Shown: piece after piece, positions 6,461-16,109 of the stretch | Position numbering within the stretch: position 1 is the stretch's first letter | Layout of the letters: the number at the start of each line of letters is the position of its first letter | From: Lachnospiraceae bacterium | GTDB lineage: Bacteria > Bacillota > Clostridia > Lachnospirales > Lachnospiraceae | Assembly (NCBI GenBank): GCA_024692905.1 | Contig: JAILLY010000083.1 | Span: 1-64,000, forward strand | Reading direction: 5' to 3' | Length of the DNA stretch: 64,000 nt | Made by a program: the position numbers and the translations under genes | The notes under the pieces: generated by a model | Told to the model about the DNA's origin: nothing | What the model saw: only the letters and a program-made list of their open reading frames with translations | Database searches by the model: none

Positions 6461-8911
6461 CTATTCCTTATTGAACATTACGGGAGCCGGCGGTGATGTC
6501 TGCCACTGACCGTCTACAGTCTGATAAGTGACCGTGATCGCTCCTCCGGGAGAACTGGTGATACCGGTCTTGACCGCCGTATATGGGAAGGTCGTTGTAC
6601 TGAACCTCTGAAGTTCGGCACCCGAAGCATCTATAAGGACTATGATCGCCTCGGAACCGGGAAGGTATCCTTCAGGCGCCTGTACGGTAGCATTGCATGT
6701 AAATCCCGAAGGTCCCTTGCTTATCTTGATGCTGACGCTCGAACCCTTTTCGACCGTCGTACCCGCAGCAACAGACTGGGATATGATGTTCCCCTTCGGC
6801 ACCGTATCATTATCTTCCTCGGAAGCTTCACAGTTAAGCCCGGCCTCGAGCAGCAAAGCCCTTGCCGTGGCTTCATCCTTACCGTTTAAATCGGGTACCT
6901 GCACCTGCTCAATATTCGAACCGGAACTTATATAAACCTGAACGGAACTTCCTATGGGCGCATTGGTCGCACCAAGGGGATTCTGGGATATTATCCTTCC
7001 CTTCTCTACCGTTTCGGATGACTGTTCTATTGAAGTAAATACAAAGCCTTCGCCCTCAAGCGCAACCCTTGCTTCGGCTTCGGTCTTTCCGACGACATCG
7101 GGCACGGCGGCTCCTCCCACGGGAGCATCCGTGTTTTCTTCGGGTTTATCCGCGCCCGCGACTTTACCGCTGCTCACTATGAGCACGATCTGGGTATCCT
7201 CATCAACAACGGTACCTTCCTCGGGATCCTGCGAATCTATGTAATCCTTATCATACATGGTCGATTCGGCATATGATGCCTTAGCCTTAAGCTTGGCACT
7301 CTTAAGCTCCTTCTCGGCATCCTGAAGCGAGAGTCCGACCAGATTGGGAACCCTCGTCTTGCCCTCGGGCAGGGTATCTTCATCGCTTCCGCCCATGGGA
7401 TTGAATACCTTGAACAGAATGATGATAGCAAATACCCCGAGGATAACTGCGGCAACGATCATGAGTATGGTCATTACCTTCTCCATCCTGGGATCTACGT
7501 CATTATCATCGATCACGCGGTCATCATATCTGGGATCGCGCGGATTCTCTGTCTTGCGGGGCGGCTTGCGGTTCGTCCTTTCCTGTTCACGGTAACGCGT
7601 GGGAGGTTCCTTCCTTGCGGGGGCACTTCCGCGCTGCTTGTTCCTTAATCCTTCGGCCTGGTCGGGTACCGCGGGCCTTCCCTGCTGCTTGCGGTTCCTG
7701 GCAGCCCTGGGATCCATCACATAATACGGATCTTCGTAGCCTTCCTCACCCATGCCGTCATACTGCCCGGGGCCGTACTGGTTCCCGTAGCCCTGCTGGG
7801 GAGGATAAGGCTGATCACCGTATCCGCCCTGATAACCCTGATTGGCATAATAGGGATCGTTATATACACCGCCTGCCTGATACTGGCCCTGATAACCCTG
7901 GCCATAGGCACCCGGTTCATCATAGGAACCGTACTGGCCGGCCTTGTTGTAACCCGCATATGCGGATTCAAATGATTCTCCGCCATACATGTTCGATGAC
8001 GTCTGCTGCCTTATCTCCTTGCGGTCTTCATCGGTGATGGCCTTGGTCCCTTCGGAGCTTGCGGGATCCTGGATCACCACAAAATTCTCATCGGGGCTTA
8101 TAAGCGAACGCTTAAGATCCTGCATGAGTTCACTGACATTTGAATATCTCCTGTCAGGATTCTTCTGCGTACATTTCATTATTATCTGCTCAACGCTTAT
8201 GGGGATCTCGGGAACATATATCCTCGGCGAAGGCATCTCTTCCTGGATATGCTTGATCGCGATCGCGACCGTGGTCTCACCGTCAAACGGAACACGTCCG
8301 GTCACCATCTCAAACAGCGTGATACCTATCGAATATATATCACTCTTGGTATCCGAATAACCTCCGCGGGCCTGCTCGGGCGAAGTGTAATGAACGGAAC
8401 CCATGGCATGCGAAGTCTGGGTATCCGAACTTGCGGCACGGGCAATGCCGAAGTCCGCGACCTTGACTTTGCCTTCCTTGGATATGATTATGTTCTGGGG
8501 CTTTATATCCCTGTGTATAATGCCGTTATTATGCGCCGACTCTATACCCATGGACACCTGAATGGCGATACTGACGGCCTCCTTGACCGACAGCCTTATC
8601 TTCTTCTCGATATAACGCTTAAGCGTGATGCCCTCAACGAGTTCCATCACGAAATAATACAGTCCGTTTTCATCTCCGACGTCATATACATTAACGATAT
8701 TCGGATGCATAAGGCCTGCCGCCGCCTGGGCTTCCGCCCTGAACTTACTCACAAAGCTCTTGTTCTCGGCGAATTCATCCTTAAGCACCTTGATCGCCAC
8801 AAACCTGTTTAACTTATGACACTTGGCCTTATAAACATCGGCCATTCCGCCGGCACCGATCTTTTCAAGTATCTCATATCGATTGCCCAGTATGGTTCCG
8901 GGATTTAACAT
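6461..8911 (-). CDS. prkC: PASTA-domain Ser/Thr protein kinase (PrkC/Stk1)
   Basis: Membrane kinase that senses muropeptides or lipid II with its outer PASTA repeats and controls growth and sporulation or germination. Of 816 residues, 1-270 form the kinase: GAGGMADVY loop, K41, catalytic D135 in HRDIKPQN, and D153 in DFG. Residues about 308-400 are an unusual Tyr/Gly/Gln-rich low-complexity stretch. A basic region precedes one transmembrane helix (about 474-500). Three PASTA domains follow (roughly 510-575, 590-655, 660-730), each with a VPxLxGxxxxxA-type start, then an 85-residue C-terminal tail with a non-PASTA beta-type sequence. It overlaps the prpC stop by one base. Confidence 0.95.
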   Translation of the reverse strand: MLNPGTILGNRYEILEKIGAGGMADVYKAKCHKLNRFVAIKVLKDEFAENKSFVSKFRAEAQAAAGLMHPNIVNVYDVGDENGLYYFVMELVEGITLKRYIEKKIRLSVKEAVSIAIQVSMGIESAHNNGIIHRDIKPQNIIISKEGKVKVADFGIARAASSDTQTSHAMGSVHYTSPEQARGGYSDTKSDIYSIGITLFEMVTGRVPFDGETTVAIAIKHIQEEMPSPRIYVPEIPISVEQIIMKCTQKNPDRRYSNVSELMQDLKRSLISPDENFVVIQDPASSEGTKAITDEDRKEIRQQTSSNMYGGESFESAYAGYNKAGQYGSYDEPGAYGQGYQGQYQAGGVYNDPYYANQGYQGGYGDQPYPPQQGYGNQYGPGQYDGMGEEGYEDPYYVMDPRAARNRKQQGRPAVPDQAEGLRNKQRGSAPARKEPPTRYREQERTNRKPPRKTENPRDPRYDDRVIDDNDVDPRMEKVMTILMIVAAVILGVFAIIILFKVFNPMGGSDEDTLPEGKTRVPNLVGLSLQDAEKELKSAKLKAKASYAESTMYDKDYIDSQDPEEGTVVDEDTQIVLIVSSGKVAGADKPEENTDAPVGGAAVPDVVGKTEAEARVALEGEGFVFTSIEQSSETVEKGRIISQNPLGATNAPIGSSVQVYISSGSNIEQVQVPDLNGKDEATARALLLEAGLNCEASEEDNDTVPKGNIISQSVAAGTTVEKGSSVSIKISKGPSGFTCNATVQAPEGYLPGSEAIIVLIDASGAELQRFSTTTFPYTAVKTGITSSPGGAITVTYQTVDGQWQTSPPAPVMFNKE

Positions 8912-9651
8912 TATCTCACCTCATCCGCAAACGGTTCGATTATTACCACCGCTATATTATCTTTGCCGCCGTTATGGTTGGCAACTCTTATCAATTCCTC
9001 AACGATCTGGACCACATCCCTTCCGGCCTTGACCACCATGAGGATATCATCATCCTCAACCATGTTGGTGAGTCCGTCGGAGCACATCAGGATATGATCG
9101 CCTTTCTTAATATCAACTTCAAAGAAATCCACCTCGACCTTCGGGGCAACTCCTATCGCCCTCGTGATTATGTTCTTGTCGGGATGGATCCTTGCCGATT
9201 CCCTGTCGATCTCGCCCATCTTGATCATTTCCTCAACAAGGGAATGATCCCTGGTTATCTGGCGTATATCGTCATTTATGACGTAGAGCCTGCTGTCACC
9301 GACATTGGCCACATACATAACATCATCAACGATCGTAGCAACGACCGCAGTGGTCCCCATGCCCTGGAAATCAGCCTCGGCCTCGGCCTTCCTGAATATC
9401 TCGGAATTGGCGCATTCTATGGCTTCCTTGATGACCTTGACCGGTTCATCGGAATCATTTATCATGACCTCGCGCTCTATGGCCTTTACCGTATATGAAG
9501 ACGCATAATCACCCGCGTTATGTCCGCCCATTCCGTCCGCGACTATGAACAGGTTGGGGAGGTTTCCGAGCGGAACCTCACAGGAGAAAATGCAGTCCTG
9601 ATTGATCTTTCTCTTGCGGCCGATATCGGTCTTAGAGAACGTTTTAAGCAT
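8911..9651 (-). CDS. prpC: PP2C-family protein phosphatase, partner of PrkC
   Basis: Metal-dependent phosphatase expected to reverse PrkC phosphorylation. The 246-residue product has FSKTDIGRKRKINQD at the start, ADGMGGHNAGDYAS, NVGDSRLY, RDHSLVEEM, CSDGLTNM and GGKDNIAVV, the full PP2C motif series with metal-binding aspartates. The ATG at 9651 follows AAAGGAT. The in-frame extension to 9711 would read into rlmN and is rejected. It precedes prkC in the conserved rlmN-prpC-prkC-rsgA order. Confidence 0.95.
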   Translation of the reverse strand: MLKTFSKTDIGRKRKINQDCIFSCEVPLGNLPNLFIVADGMGGHNAGDYASSYTVKAIEREVMINDSDEPVKVIKEAIECANSEIFRKAEAEADFQGMGTTAVVATIVDDVMYVANVGDSRLYVINDDIRQITRDHSLVEEMIKMGEIDRESARIHPDKNIITRAIGVAPKVEVDFFEVDIKKGDHILMCSDGLTNMVEDDDILMVVKAGRDVVQIVEELIRVANHNGGKDNIAVVIIEPFADEVR

Positions 9652-9665
9652 CGTTTTGTATCCTT

Positions 9666-10706
9666 TCAGCGGCCTTCTTCCTTCAGTACCCTTCGTCTCA
9701 GCTGGCCGCATGCGCCGTCAATATCCCGGCCCATTTCTCTTCTAATAGTAACATTTATATTATTTTTTTCAAGTTTATTTTTAAATGCAAGAACCGCCTG
9801 TTTTGGGGATTGTACGTAGTTTCTCTCCTCTATGGGATTGACCGGGATGAGGTTTATATGGCAGTTAAGCCCGGATACCAAAGACGCCAGTCCTTTGGCA
9901 TCTTCATCCCTGTCATTAACGCCTCCGATCAGGCTGTATTCAAATGTCAGCCTCCGCCCGGTCTTTTCAAACCAGTACCTGCAGGCATCCATCACCTCAT
10001 CAAGTCCGTATCTGTTGGCGACCGGCATGATCCTTTTGCGGTCCTCATCGGTGCAGGCATGCAGTGACAGGGCAAGAGTCACGGGAAGCCCCTCACCGGC
10101 AAACTTCCTTATCCCCGGGACTATCCCGCAGGTTGATACGGTTATGTTCCTCGCGCTTAAGCCAAGGCCCCTCTCATCCGTAATGAGCCTTATGAACCTG
10201 ACTGTTTCATCGTAATTGTCGAAGGGTTCACCGGATCCCATAAGGACTATGTTTGATATCCTCTCGCCGGTCTCCTTCGTGATGCCGTATACCTGGCCGA
10301 GCATCTCACCGGCACTTAAGTTCCTTACAAGCCCGTCTATGGTCGATGCACAGAACTTACAGCCCATACGGCAGCCGACCTGCGTCGATATACATACGGA
10401 ATTGCCGTGCTCGTAACGCATTAAAACGCTCTCTATAAGATTGCCGTCATGAAGCGCGAACAGGTATTTTCCGGTGCCGTCATGCGCCGACTTAAGCACC
10501 CGGTTGACTTTCACGGGATATATTTCATATTCCCGTGCAAACGCCTCCCTTAACGAAAGGGGAACGTTTGTCATCTCATCGAAGCTCTCCGCCCCTTTTG
10601 CATGAAGCCAGCCGAATATCTGATCCGTCCTGAATCTCTTTTCAGACAGTCCCTCCACGATCTTTCCAAGATCCTTATATTCTATTGAACGGATATCACT
10701 TTTCAC
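9666..10706 (-). CDS. rlmN: Dual-specificity 23S rRNA/tRNA A2503/A37 methyltransferase RlmN
   Basis: Radical-SAM enzyme that makes 2-methyladenosine in 23S rRNA and tRNA. The 346-residue protein has the 4Fe-4S motif CRMGCKFC and, near the C terminus, the second catalytic cysteine in DIDGACGQLR. Start codon is GTG at 10706, in a GTGA overlap with the rsmB stop. It belongs to the fmt-rsmB-rlmN translation block. Confidence 0.95.
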   Translation of the reverse strand: MKSDIRSIEYKDLGKIVEGLSEKRFRTDQIFGWLHAKGAESFDEMTNVPLSLREAFAREYEIYPVKVNRVLKSAHDGTGKYLFALHDGNLIESVLMRYEHGNSVCISTQVGCRMGCKFCASTIDGLVRNLSAGEMLGQVYGITKETGERISNIVLMGSGEPFDNYDETVRFIRLITDERGLGLSARNITVSTCGIVPGIRKFAGEGLPVTLALSLHACTDEDRKRIMPVANRYGLDEVMDACRYWFEKTGRRLTFEYSLIGGVNDRDEDAKGLASLVSGLNCHINLIPVNPIEERNYVQSPKQAVLAFKNKLEKNNINVTIRREMGRDIDGACGQLRRRVLKEEGR

Positions 10707-12016
10707 TTATCTTTGATCCTTCTGAACCTCGAGATAAAAAATCCGTCACACTCGTCTACTCCCGGAATGAACTGTACATATCCTTCCGGCAGGAGTCCGG
10801 GTACAGCCACGGGTTCAAACGGCAGTTCCTTTGCGATCCAGCGGAAATTATCCTCATTCTCGGCCCGGTGCACCGTGCAGGTTGAATATACGAGCGTACC
10901 GCCGGGCTTAACATACCGGCTCACATTCGCAAGTATCTCCCTCTGGATCTTCACAAGAGCCACTTCCCGTTCGGGAGTCAGGTTATACTTAATATCATTC
11001 TTGCGGCCCATGACCCCTATTCCCGAGCAGGGAAGATCGGCTATGAGCACATCCGCCATGCCTTCGTAACGGGGATCAAACACAGAAGCATCCGCCTTCA
11101 TTATATCGATATTTGAATATCCGCTCCTTGCCGCATTATCCTTTATAAGTTCCAGCTTTCTGTCGGAAATGTCAAAAGAATACAGATGCCCGCTCCCGTT
11201 AAGGATATCGAGCGCATGCATCGATTTGCCGCCGGGCGCCGCGCAGACATCAAATACCGTGTCTCCTTTGTTTATCCCGGCCAATTCCGTAACGAGCATC
11301 GAACCCAGATCCTGGACATTGAACAATCCCCTGTCATATCCCGGAAGTGCTGTTACCGTATCGATATCATCAACTGTCATCGCGCAGGAAAGCCGCGGCA
11401 CGGATCCGTGCCTGATACCTGCTTCATCAAGCATTGCGGCGTATTGTGAAGGCGTGATCTTTGATACGTTTATACGGATATACAGACGGGACGGCCTTAA
11501 TGCGGCCTTTAACATGGCTTCGGTGTTATCCCTTCCGATCTCACCGGCAAGCTGGGTTACGAGCCAGAGAGGGCATGAATATCTTACCGATAAACCCTCA
11601 TCCGTACCGGGATCCGGATATTCAATATCATCAAGGCCTGACGAGACCGACCTTAATACTCCGTTCACAAAACCCTTAAGTCCCGAGAAACCCTTACTTA
11701 CCGCAAGCTTTACCGCCTCATTGCACACTGCGGACGAAGGGACCGAATCCATATATTTAAGCTGGTAGACACTCATCCTCATGATCGCCCTGATAACGGG
11801 CTTCATCTTTGATACCGGCGTGCGGCTCTTTTGATCTGTGATGTAGTCAAGTTCTATCCTACGCTCGATGCAGCCTTCAAGCACCCTCTTTATAAAGGCC
11901 CTGTCGCGACGGTCAAGATAAGCATATTTATCAAGCACCTGACCTATGATGGCATAACTTTTATCATCCTTTTCCATCGCAAGGAGCGTTTCAAGAATGA
12001 TCCTTCTCAGATCCAT
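10703..12016 (-). CDS. rsmB: 16S rRNA m5C967 methyltransferase RsmB
   Basis: Two-domain, 437-residue enzyme: an N-terminal NusB-like RNA-binding domain (about 1-140) and a SAM-dependent C-terminal domain. The catalytic cysteines are visible in DLPCSGIGVMGRKNDIKY and VYSTCTV, and the SAM loop is FDVCAAPGGKSMH. It overlaps fmt by 10 bases and rlmN by 4 bases, so translation of all three is probably coupled. Confidence 0.95.
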   Translation of the reverse strand: MDLRRIILETLLAMEKDDKSYAIIGQVLDKYAYLDRRDRAFIKRVLEGCIERRIELDYITDQKSRTPVSKMKPVIRAIMRMSVYQLKYMDSVPSSAVCNEAVKLAVSKGFSGLKGFVNGVLRSVSSGLDDIEYPDPGTDEGLSVRYSCPLWLVTQLAGEIGRDNTEAMLKAALRPSRLYIRINVSKITPSQYAAMLDEAGIRHGSVPRLSCAMTVDDIDTVTALPGYDRGLFNVQDLGSMLVTELAGINKGDTVFDVCAAPGGKSMHALDILNGSGHLYSFDISDRKLELIKDNAARSGYSNIDIMKADASVFDPRYEGMADVLIADLPCSGIGVMGRKNDIKYNLTPEREVALVKIQREILANVSRYVKPGGTLVYSTCTVHRAENEDNFRWIAKELPFEPVAVPGLLPEGYVQFIPGVDECDGFFISRFRRIKDK

Positions 12017-12966
12017 CCAAGCTTCTCCCCCGTTTCGACCCGGCAGCCCATCAGGAAATCCCCTGCTGCCATCTTCTTCTTCCCCTCAAGCTGGAGCTGC
12101 GTTATCTTAAGAAGGCCGTCGGACGTCATTACATATAAACCGTCTCCAAAGGCACCTGCCGCGCATCCGGCGCTCACACCAAGATCCATGCCTTCCCTGT
12201 CCGCACCTTTTAAAGCAACGGCTTCGGCCTTTATGACCTTTAACATCTTTCCGCGCAGATAAGTGTATGTGCCGGGCCACGGAGTGAAGGCTCTTACAAG
12301 CCTTTCAAGGTTTACCGCCGGCAGGTTAAAGTCAAGCCTTCCCATTTCCTTTTTGAGCATACCGGCATAGGTTGCCTCGGCATTATTCTGCTTAACCGGA
12401 GTTATGTCACCCGCTTCGATCCTGTCGAGTGCTTCAACTATAAGTGATTCTCCTGCCTCTGCAAGCTTATCAAAAAGACTCTTTCCGGTCTCATCATTAG
12501 TTATGTTAACCTTACGAACGTACAGTATGTCTCCTGTGTCAAGCCCCTCATCCATCTGCATTATCGTAACGCCTGTCTCCTTCTCACCGTCGGCTATGGC
12601 CCGCTGGATAGGCGCTGCTCCCCTGTACTTTGGCAGGAGCGAGGCATGCGTGTTTATGCACCCGTATCTGGGGATATCAAGTATTTCCCGGGACAGTATC
12701 TGCCCGTATGCCGCCACCACAAAGATATCGGCCTCGTATTCTTTAAGCCTGCGTACGGCTTCGGCATCCTTTATCCTGTGCGGCTGGAATACTTCTATGC
12801 CATGTTCCAGGGCACATTCCTTTACCGGCGGAGCAATGAGCTTATCGCTCCTTCCTTTTGGCTTGTCTTCCTGAGTAACAACGAGCACGACTTCATGCCG
12901 CGATCTGATTATCGCATTTAAGATATTCCCGGCAAAATCGGGAGTACCCATGAATAAAACCTTCAT
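12007..12966 (-). CDS. fmt: Methionyl-tRNA formyltransferase
   Basis: Formylates initiator Met-tRNA with 10-formyltetrahydrofolate. The 319-residue length is typical. Visible motifs are MGTPDFAG at the start, CINTHASLLPKYRGAAPI with the catalytic Asn-His pair, and a DTGDIL segment followed by the C-terminal OB-type domain. It lies 21 bases after def, the deformylase that acts on the same formyl group later. Confidence 0.96.
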   Translation of the reverse strand: MKVLFMGTPDFAGNILNAIIRSRHEVVLVVTQEDKPKGRSDKLIAPPVKECALEHGIEVFQPHRIKDAEAVRRLKEYEADIFVVAAYGQILSREILDIPRYGCINTHASLLPKYRGAAPIQRAIADGEKETGVTIMQMDEGLDTGDILYVRKVNITNDETGKSLFDKLAEAGESLIVEALDRIEAGDITPVKQNNAEATYAGMLKKEMGRLDFNLPAVNLERLVRAFTPWPGTYTYLRGKMLKVIKAEAVALKGADREGMDLGVSAGCAAGAFGDGLYVMTSDGLLKITQLQLEGKKKMAAGDFLMGCRVETGEKLGWI

Positions 12967-12987
12967 ATTACCTCTTTATCCCGGATA

Positions 12988-13470
12988 TCATTCTTCTTCG
13001 TCATCTTCGAGAGCTTCAACGTCTTTAAGTTCCCCTTCGACCTTCTCAACATACAGCTTTCCGTCAAGATGATCGATCTCATGGAGCATGGCGCGGGCCT
13101 TAAGCTCCGTCCCCTCGATCTCGACAGGCTCCATATCTTCGTTATACGCAAGGACCTTCGCATAATTCGGCCTGGTCACTATACCGCATTTTCCGGGAAC
13201 GCTTAAGCATCCTTCCGTCCCCGTCTGCTCACCCGAAGTCTCGAGCACCCTCGGATTTATCATAACGAACGGGCCTTCACCCACATCGATGACAACTATC
13301 CTCTTGAGTATCCCGACCTGCGGAGCGGCAAGTCCGACTCCCTCGGCATCATACATTGTTTCCTTCATATCCTCGATGAGTGTCCTGATCCTCGGTGTTA
13401 CTTCCTTTACCGGCTTGCACACCTTAGTCAGTACATCATCACCCATTGTCCTTATTGTCCTGAGTGCCAT
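12988..13470 (-). CDS. def: Peptide deformylase
   Basis: Removes the N-formyl group from new proteins. The 160-residue product has all three metal-site motifs: GVGLAAPQVG, EGCLS and HEIDH. The ATG at 13470 (MALRTIRTMG) follows AAAGGAATTATT; five more codons upstream are possible but lack a proper site. The C terminus extends past the catalytic core with an acidic tail (LEDDEEE). Confidence 0.96.
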   Translation of the reverse strand: MALRTIRTMGDDVLTKVCKPVKEVTPRIRTLIEDMKETMYDAEGVGLAAPQVGILKRIVVIDVGEGPFVMINPRVLETSGEQTGTEGCLSVPGKCGIVTRPNYAKVLAYNEDMEPVEIEGTELKARAMLHEIDHLDGKLYVEKVEGELKDVEALEDDEEE

Positions 13471-13491
13471 AATAATTCCTTTCAAAAAAGA

Positions 13492-15729
13492 TCAATACCC
13501 TTTAAGCGGATCCACATCAAAGCTTACCCTTATGCCCTTTTCCCTGTGCTCATCCGTGTATTTCTCGGCGGCATCCCTTATCCTTACGATAACGGACATA
13601 TCCGGCGCCTTTAAATAGAACAGCTTCCTGTATATATCATTTATCCTTCCGACAGTGGCATCCGAGGGCCCGATAAGGGCTGCGCCGCCGCCGTAACGAC
13701 CCTTGATTATATCATATCTGAGTGTTTCTGCCAACGCTTCGCAATATCTGCGCGCATCATCCTGCGATGCGGATTCGGTAAGTACCGCAAGCATATGACC
13801 TGCCGGAGGATATCCGGCTAAGGACCTGTACGCTATCTCGCGGTCGTAGAATCCCCTGTAATCCTGCGCCGCCGCACACTTAACGGCATAATGCTCCGGC
13901 TGGTAGGTCTGTATTATTACCTCTCCCTTAAGATCTGCTCTTCCGGCACGGCCTGCCGCCTGGGTAAGCAGCTGGAACGTCCTTTCCGCGGCCCTGTGAT
14001 CGCCTGCGTTGAGCGACATGTCGGCAATAAGGACTCCCATCAGGGTAACATAGGGAAAATCATGCCCCTTAACGATCATCTGTGTCCCTATCAGTATATC
14101 CGCTTCACGGTTTGAAAAGGCCGAAAGTATCCTTTCATAGCTGTCTTTCTGCCTTGTGGTGTCGGCATCCATCCTTAATACCGAAGCATACGGGAACATT
14201 TTCTTTACGTTCATCTCGACCTGCTCGGTACCGGCCCGCATGGCTCCGATGCTTCCGGAACCGCACTGCGGGCAGACATTCGTATCTTCCCGCTCATATC
14301 CGCAGTAATGGCACATAAGCTTCCTTCCGCCGTGCCTTGCAAGGGAAACATCGCAATGGGGGCATTTTATAACATGGCCGCAGCTTCGGCAGGATACAAA
14401 TCCCGCATAACCGCGCCTGTTTAAAAAGAGCATTATCTGTTCGCCCCTTGAAAGCCGCTCTTCCATGGCTTTTTTGAGTTCTTCGCCAAACATCGACCTG
14501 TTCCCGTTCTTAAGTTCCTGCTTAAGATCCGTTACGGTCACCTTCGGAAGAGTCGCATCCCCTATCCTTTTGCTCAGGGTAAAAAGTTTATACTCACCGT
14601 CAAGAGCTTTTTTATATGCTTCAAGGGACGGAGTCGCCGAACCGAGTATGACCGATGCCCCGTGAAGATGCGCAAGTTCGATCGCGGTCTCACGCGCATG
14701 GTATTTCGGCGAGTTATCGCTCTTATATGAACCCTCGTGCTCCTCATCTATCACTATGAGCCCAAGATCCTCAAACGGAGTGAAAAGAGCCGAGCGCGGT
14801 CCTATCATCACTGATATCTCGCCCTTTCTCGCTCTCTCAAACTGGTCAAATCTCTCACCGTCGGAAAGACGTGAATGCATCATTGAGACCCGGTCACCGA
14901 ACCGTTTCAGGAAACGCATGACTGTCTGATAGGTCAGAGCTATCTCGGGGATGAGGACGATAGCCTGCCGTCCCTGTCTTATCACAGCATCGATGACCTC
15001 CATGTAAACCTCGGTCTTGCCGCTGCCGGTTATCCCGTGAATGAGATATGTCTTCCTGATCCCGCTATTGATATCGTTTATTATGGAGGATGCGGCTTCC
15101 TGCTGCTCATCGTTAAGGACCACGGCATCTGCCCTCTTTCCGGCATTTGCGGCATTGCGGTAGACACGTTTCTTCTCGATGCTTAATACCTCCTGCTTTT
15201 CCATAGCCTTTATGGTCGCGGGCGATACGTTCAGTTTGGCCGTTACGAGCCTGTAATCGAGCCGGCCTTCGCTTATGAGCTCCTTAAGCAGCCTCTCCCT
15301 TGCGGTCTGGTGCTTCTTTGCATACATCGCAAGACGCTCACCGGCCTCATCGGATCCCAGTCGGAGGACTATGCTCTTTTCCTCCTTCTCCTTAACGAGT
15401 TTCTTGATGGGAAGCACGACCTTCAGCGCATTTATCATGGTCGAGCCGTATGTCTGTTTCATCCATGAGGCGAGCTTTATCAGCTTATGTTCAACGAGAC
15501 GGCTGTCCGTATCAATCGAGACAACACTCTTAAGCCTTAAAGGGTCGCAGGCAGCCTCATCTGTGAGCTCAAGGACATATCCCTTTATGAGCTTATTGCC
15601 TCTTCCGAAGGGTATCGTCACATAGTCGCCCACACTGATGACACCGGCCATATCTTCGGGCACGGTGTATTGAAAAGTCTTATCCAGGTTTTCATGTGAA
15701 ATATTCACAATTATATTTGCATATTTCAT
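13492..15729 (-). CDS. priA: Primosomal replication restart helicase PriA
   Basis: 3'-5' DNA helicase that reloads the replisome at collapsed forks. About 745 residues. It shows Walker A (GITGSGKTEVY), the DEEH box (IVIDEEHEGSYK), and an inserted zinc region with eight cysteines (FVSCRSCGHVIKCPHCD to VCPQCGS). First gene of the conserved priA-def-fmt series. The chosen ATG at 15729 (MKYANIIVN) matches the family N terminus but lacks a strong ribosome site; an in-frame ATG at 15765 is the alternative. Confidence 0.94.
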   Translation of the reverse strand: MKYANIIVNISHENLDKTFQYTVPEDMAGVISVGDYVTIPFGRGNKLIKGYVLELTDEAACDPLRLKSVVSIDTDSRLVEHKLIKLASWMKQTYGSTMINALKVVLPIKKLVKEKEEKSIVLRLGSDEAGERLAMYAKKHQTARERLLKELISEGRLDYRLVTAKLNVSPATIKAMEKQEVLSIEKKRVYRNAANAGKRADAVVLNDEQQEAASSIINDINSGIRKTYLIHGITGSGKTEVYMEVIDAVIRQGRQAIVLIPEIALTYQTVMRFLKRFGDRVSMMHSRLSDGERFDQFERARKGEISVMIGPRSALFTPFEDLGLIVIDEEHEGSYKSDNSPKYHARETAIELAHLHGASVILGSATPSLEAYKKALDGEYKLFTLSKRIGDATLPKVTVTDLKQELKNGNRSMFGEELKKAMEERLSRGEQIMLFLNRRGYAGFVSCRSCGHVIKCPHCDVSLARHGGRKLMCHYCGYEREDTNVCPQCGSGSIGAMRAGTEQVEMNVKKMFPYASVLRMDADTTRQKDSYERILSAFSNREADILIGTQMIVKGHDFPYVTLMGVLIADMSLNAGDHRAAERTFQLLTQAAGRAGRADLKGEVIIQTYQPEHYAVKCAAAQDYRGFYDREIAYRSLAGYPPAGHMLAVLTESASQDDARRYCEALAETLRYDIIKGRYGGGAALIGPSDATVGRINDIYRKLFYLKAPDMSVIVRIRDAAEKYTDEHREKGIRVSFDVDPLKGY

Positions 15730-15916
15730 AGGGATGATCCGTCTTTCGCGGTGAAAATGCCCCATACGGGCGCCGAATATTCACCAAAAGAAACGTTCGT
15801 AATTGCGTTTACATAAACTTTATCTGTCACATCGGCTCTTCAACATGACATGATTTCTTTGCAGATTGTTCATTTAACGTTCACAATTTGTGCATTACAG
15901 GGTCACAAACTCCCAA

Positions 15917-16036
15917 TATACTTACATCATAGAAATTAATAATTCTTTTTCATAAAGTGAGGTAAGACCTCACATCCTCCCTCTAATAAATTTATATAAA
16001 GGAAGGTTCGACCGGCGGGTCGGACCTTTTTCTTGT
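15917..16036 (+). ncRNA. Candidate small RNA in the 380-base gap between priA and the MATE gene
   Basis: No coding frame was recognised between 15730 and 16109. On the plus strand there is ATTACA (15894-15899), a 17-base spacer and TATACT (15917-15922), predicting a start near 15929. Then comes a perfect 7-bp hairpin (15957-15963 with 15967-15973), a CCTCCCTC stretch that could pair with ribosome-binding sites, and a terminator-like stem (about 16003-16029, 11 bp with one wobble) followed by CTTTTTCTTG. No plus-strand gene exists to own this terminator. An RNA of roughly 100 bases is inferred. Alternatively the stem is a weak bidirectional terminator for the minus-strand operon ending at 16110. 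Confidence 0.4.
16003..16036 (+). terminator. Rho-independent terminator without an upstream plus-strand gene
   Basis: Stem AAGGTTCGACC / GGTCGGACCTT with one G-T pair, then TTTTTCTTG on the plus strand. On the minus strand the stem is followed by CCTTTATATAAATTT, a weaker tail, so it may also help end the MATE-distal operon. Confidence 0.6.
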
Positions 16037-16109
16037 CTTTGGCCTTCATACCCTAAAAGCCGGCCTGCCCCGGATCATAAAGACTGTCCCTGCCTTCTGC
16101 TCCGCAAAG

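Noticed and set aside
8249-8812. 187-residue plus-strand open frame in prkC
   Set aside because: Antisense to the kinase domain, which has all catalytic motifs.
15850-15900. Rex-like operator in the priA upstream region
   Set aside because: TTGTGAA is present on the minus strand, but the second half-site and spacing do not fit.
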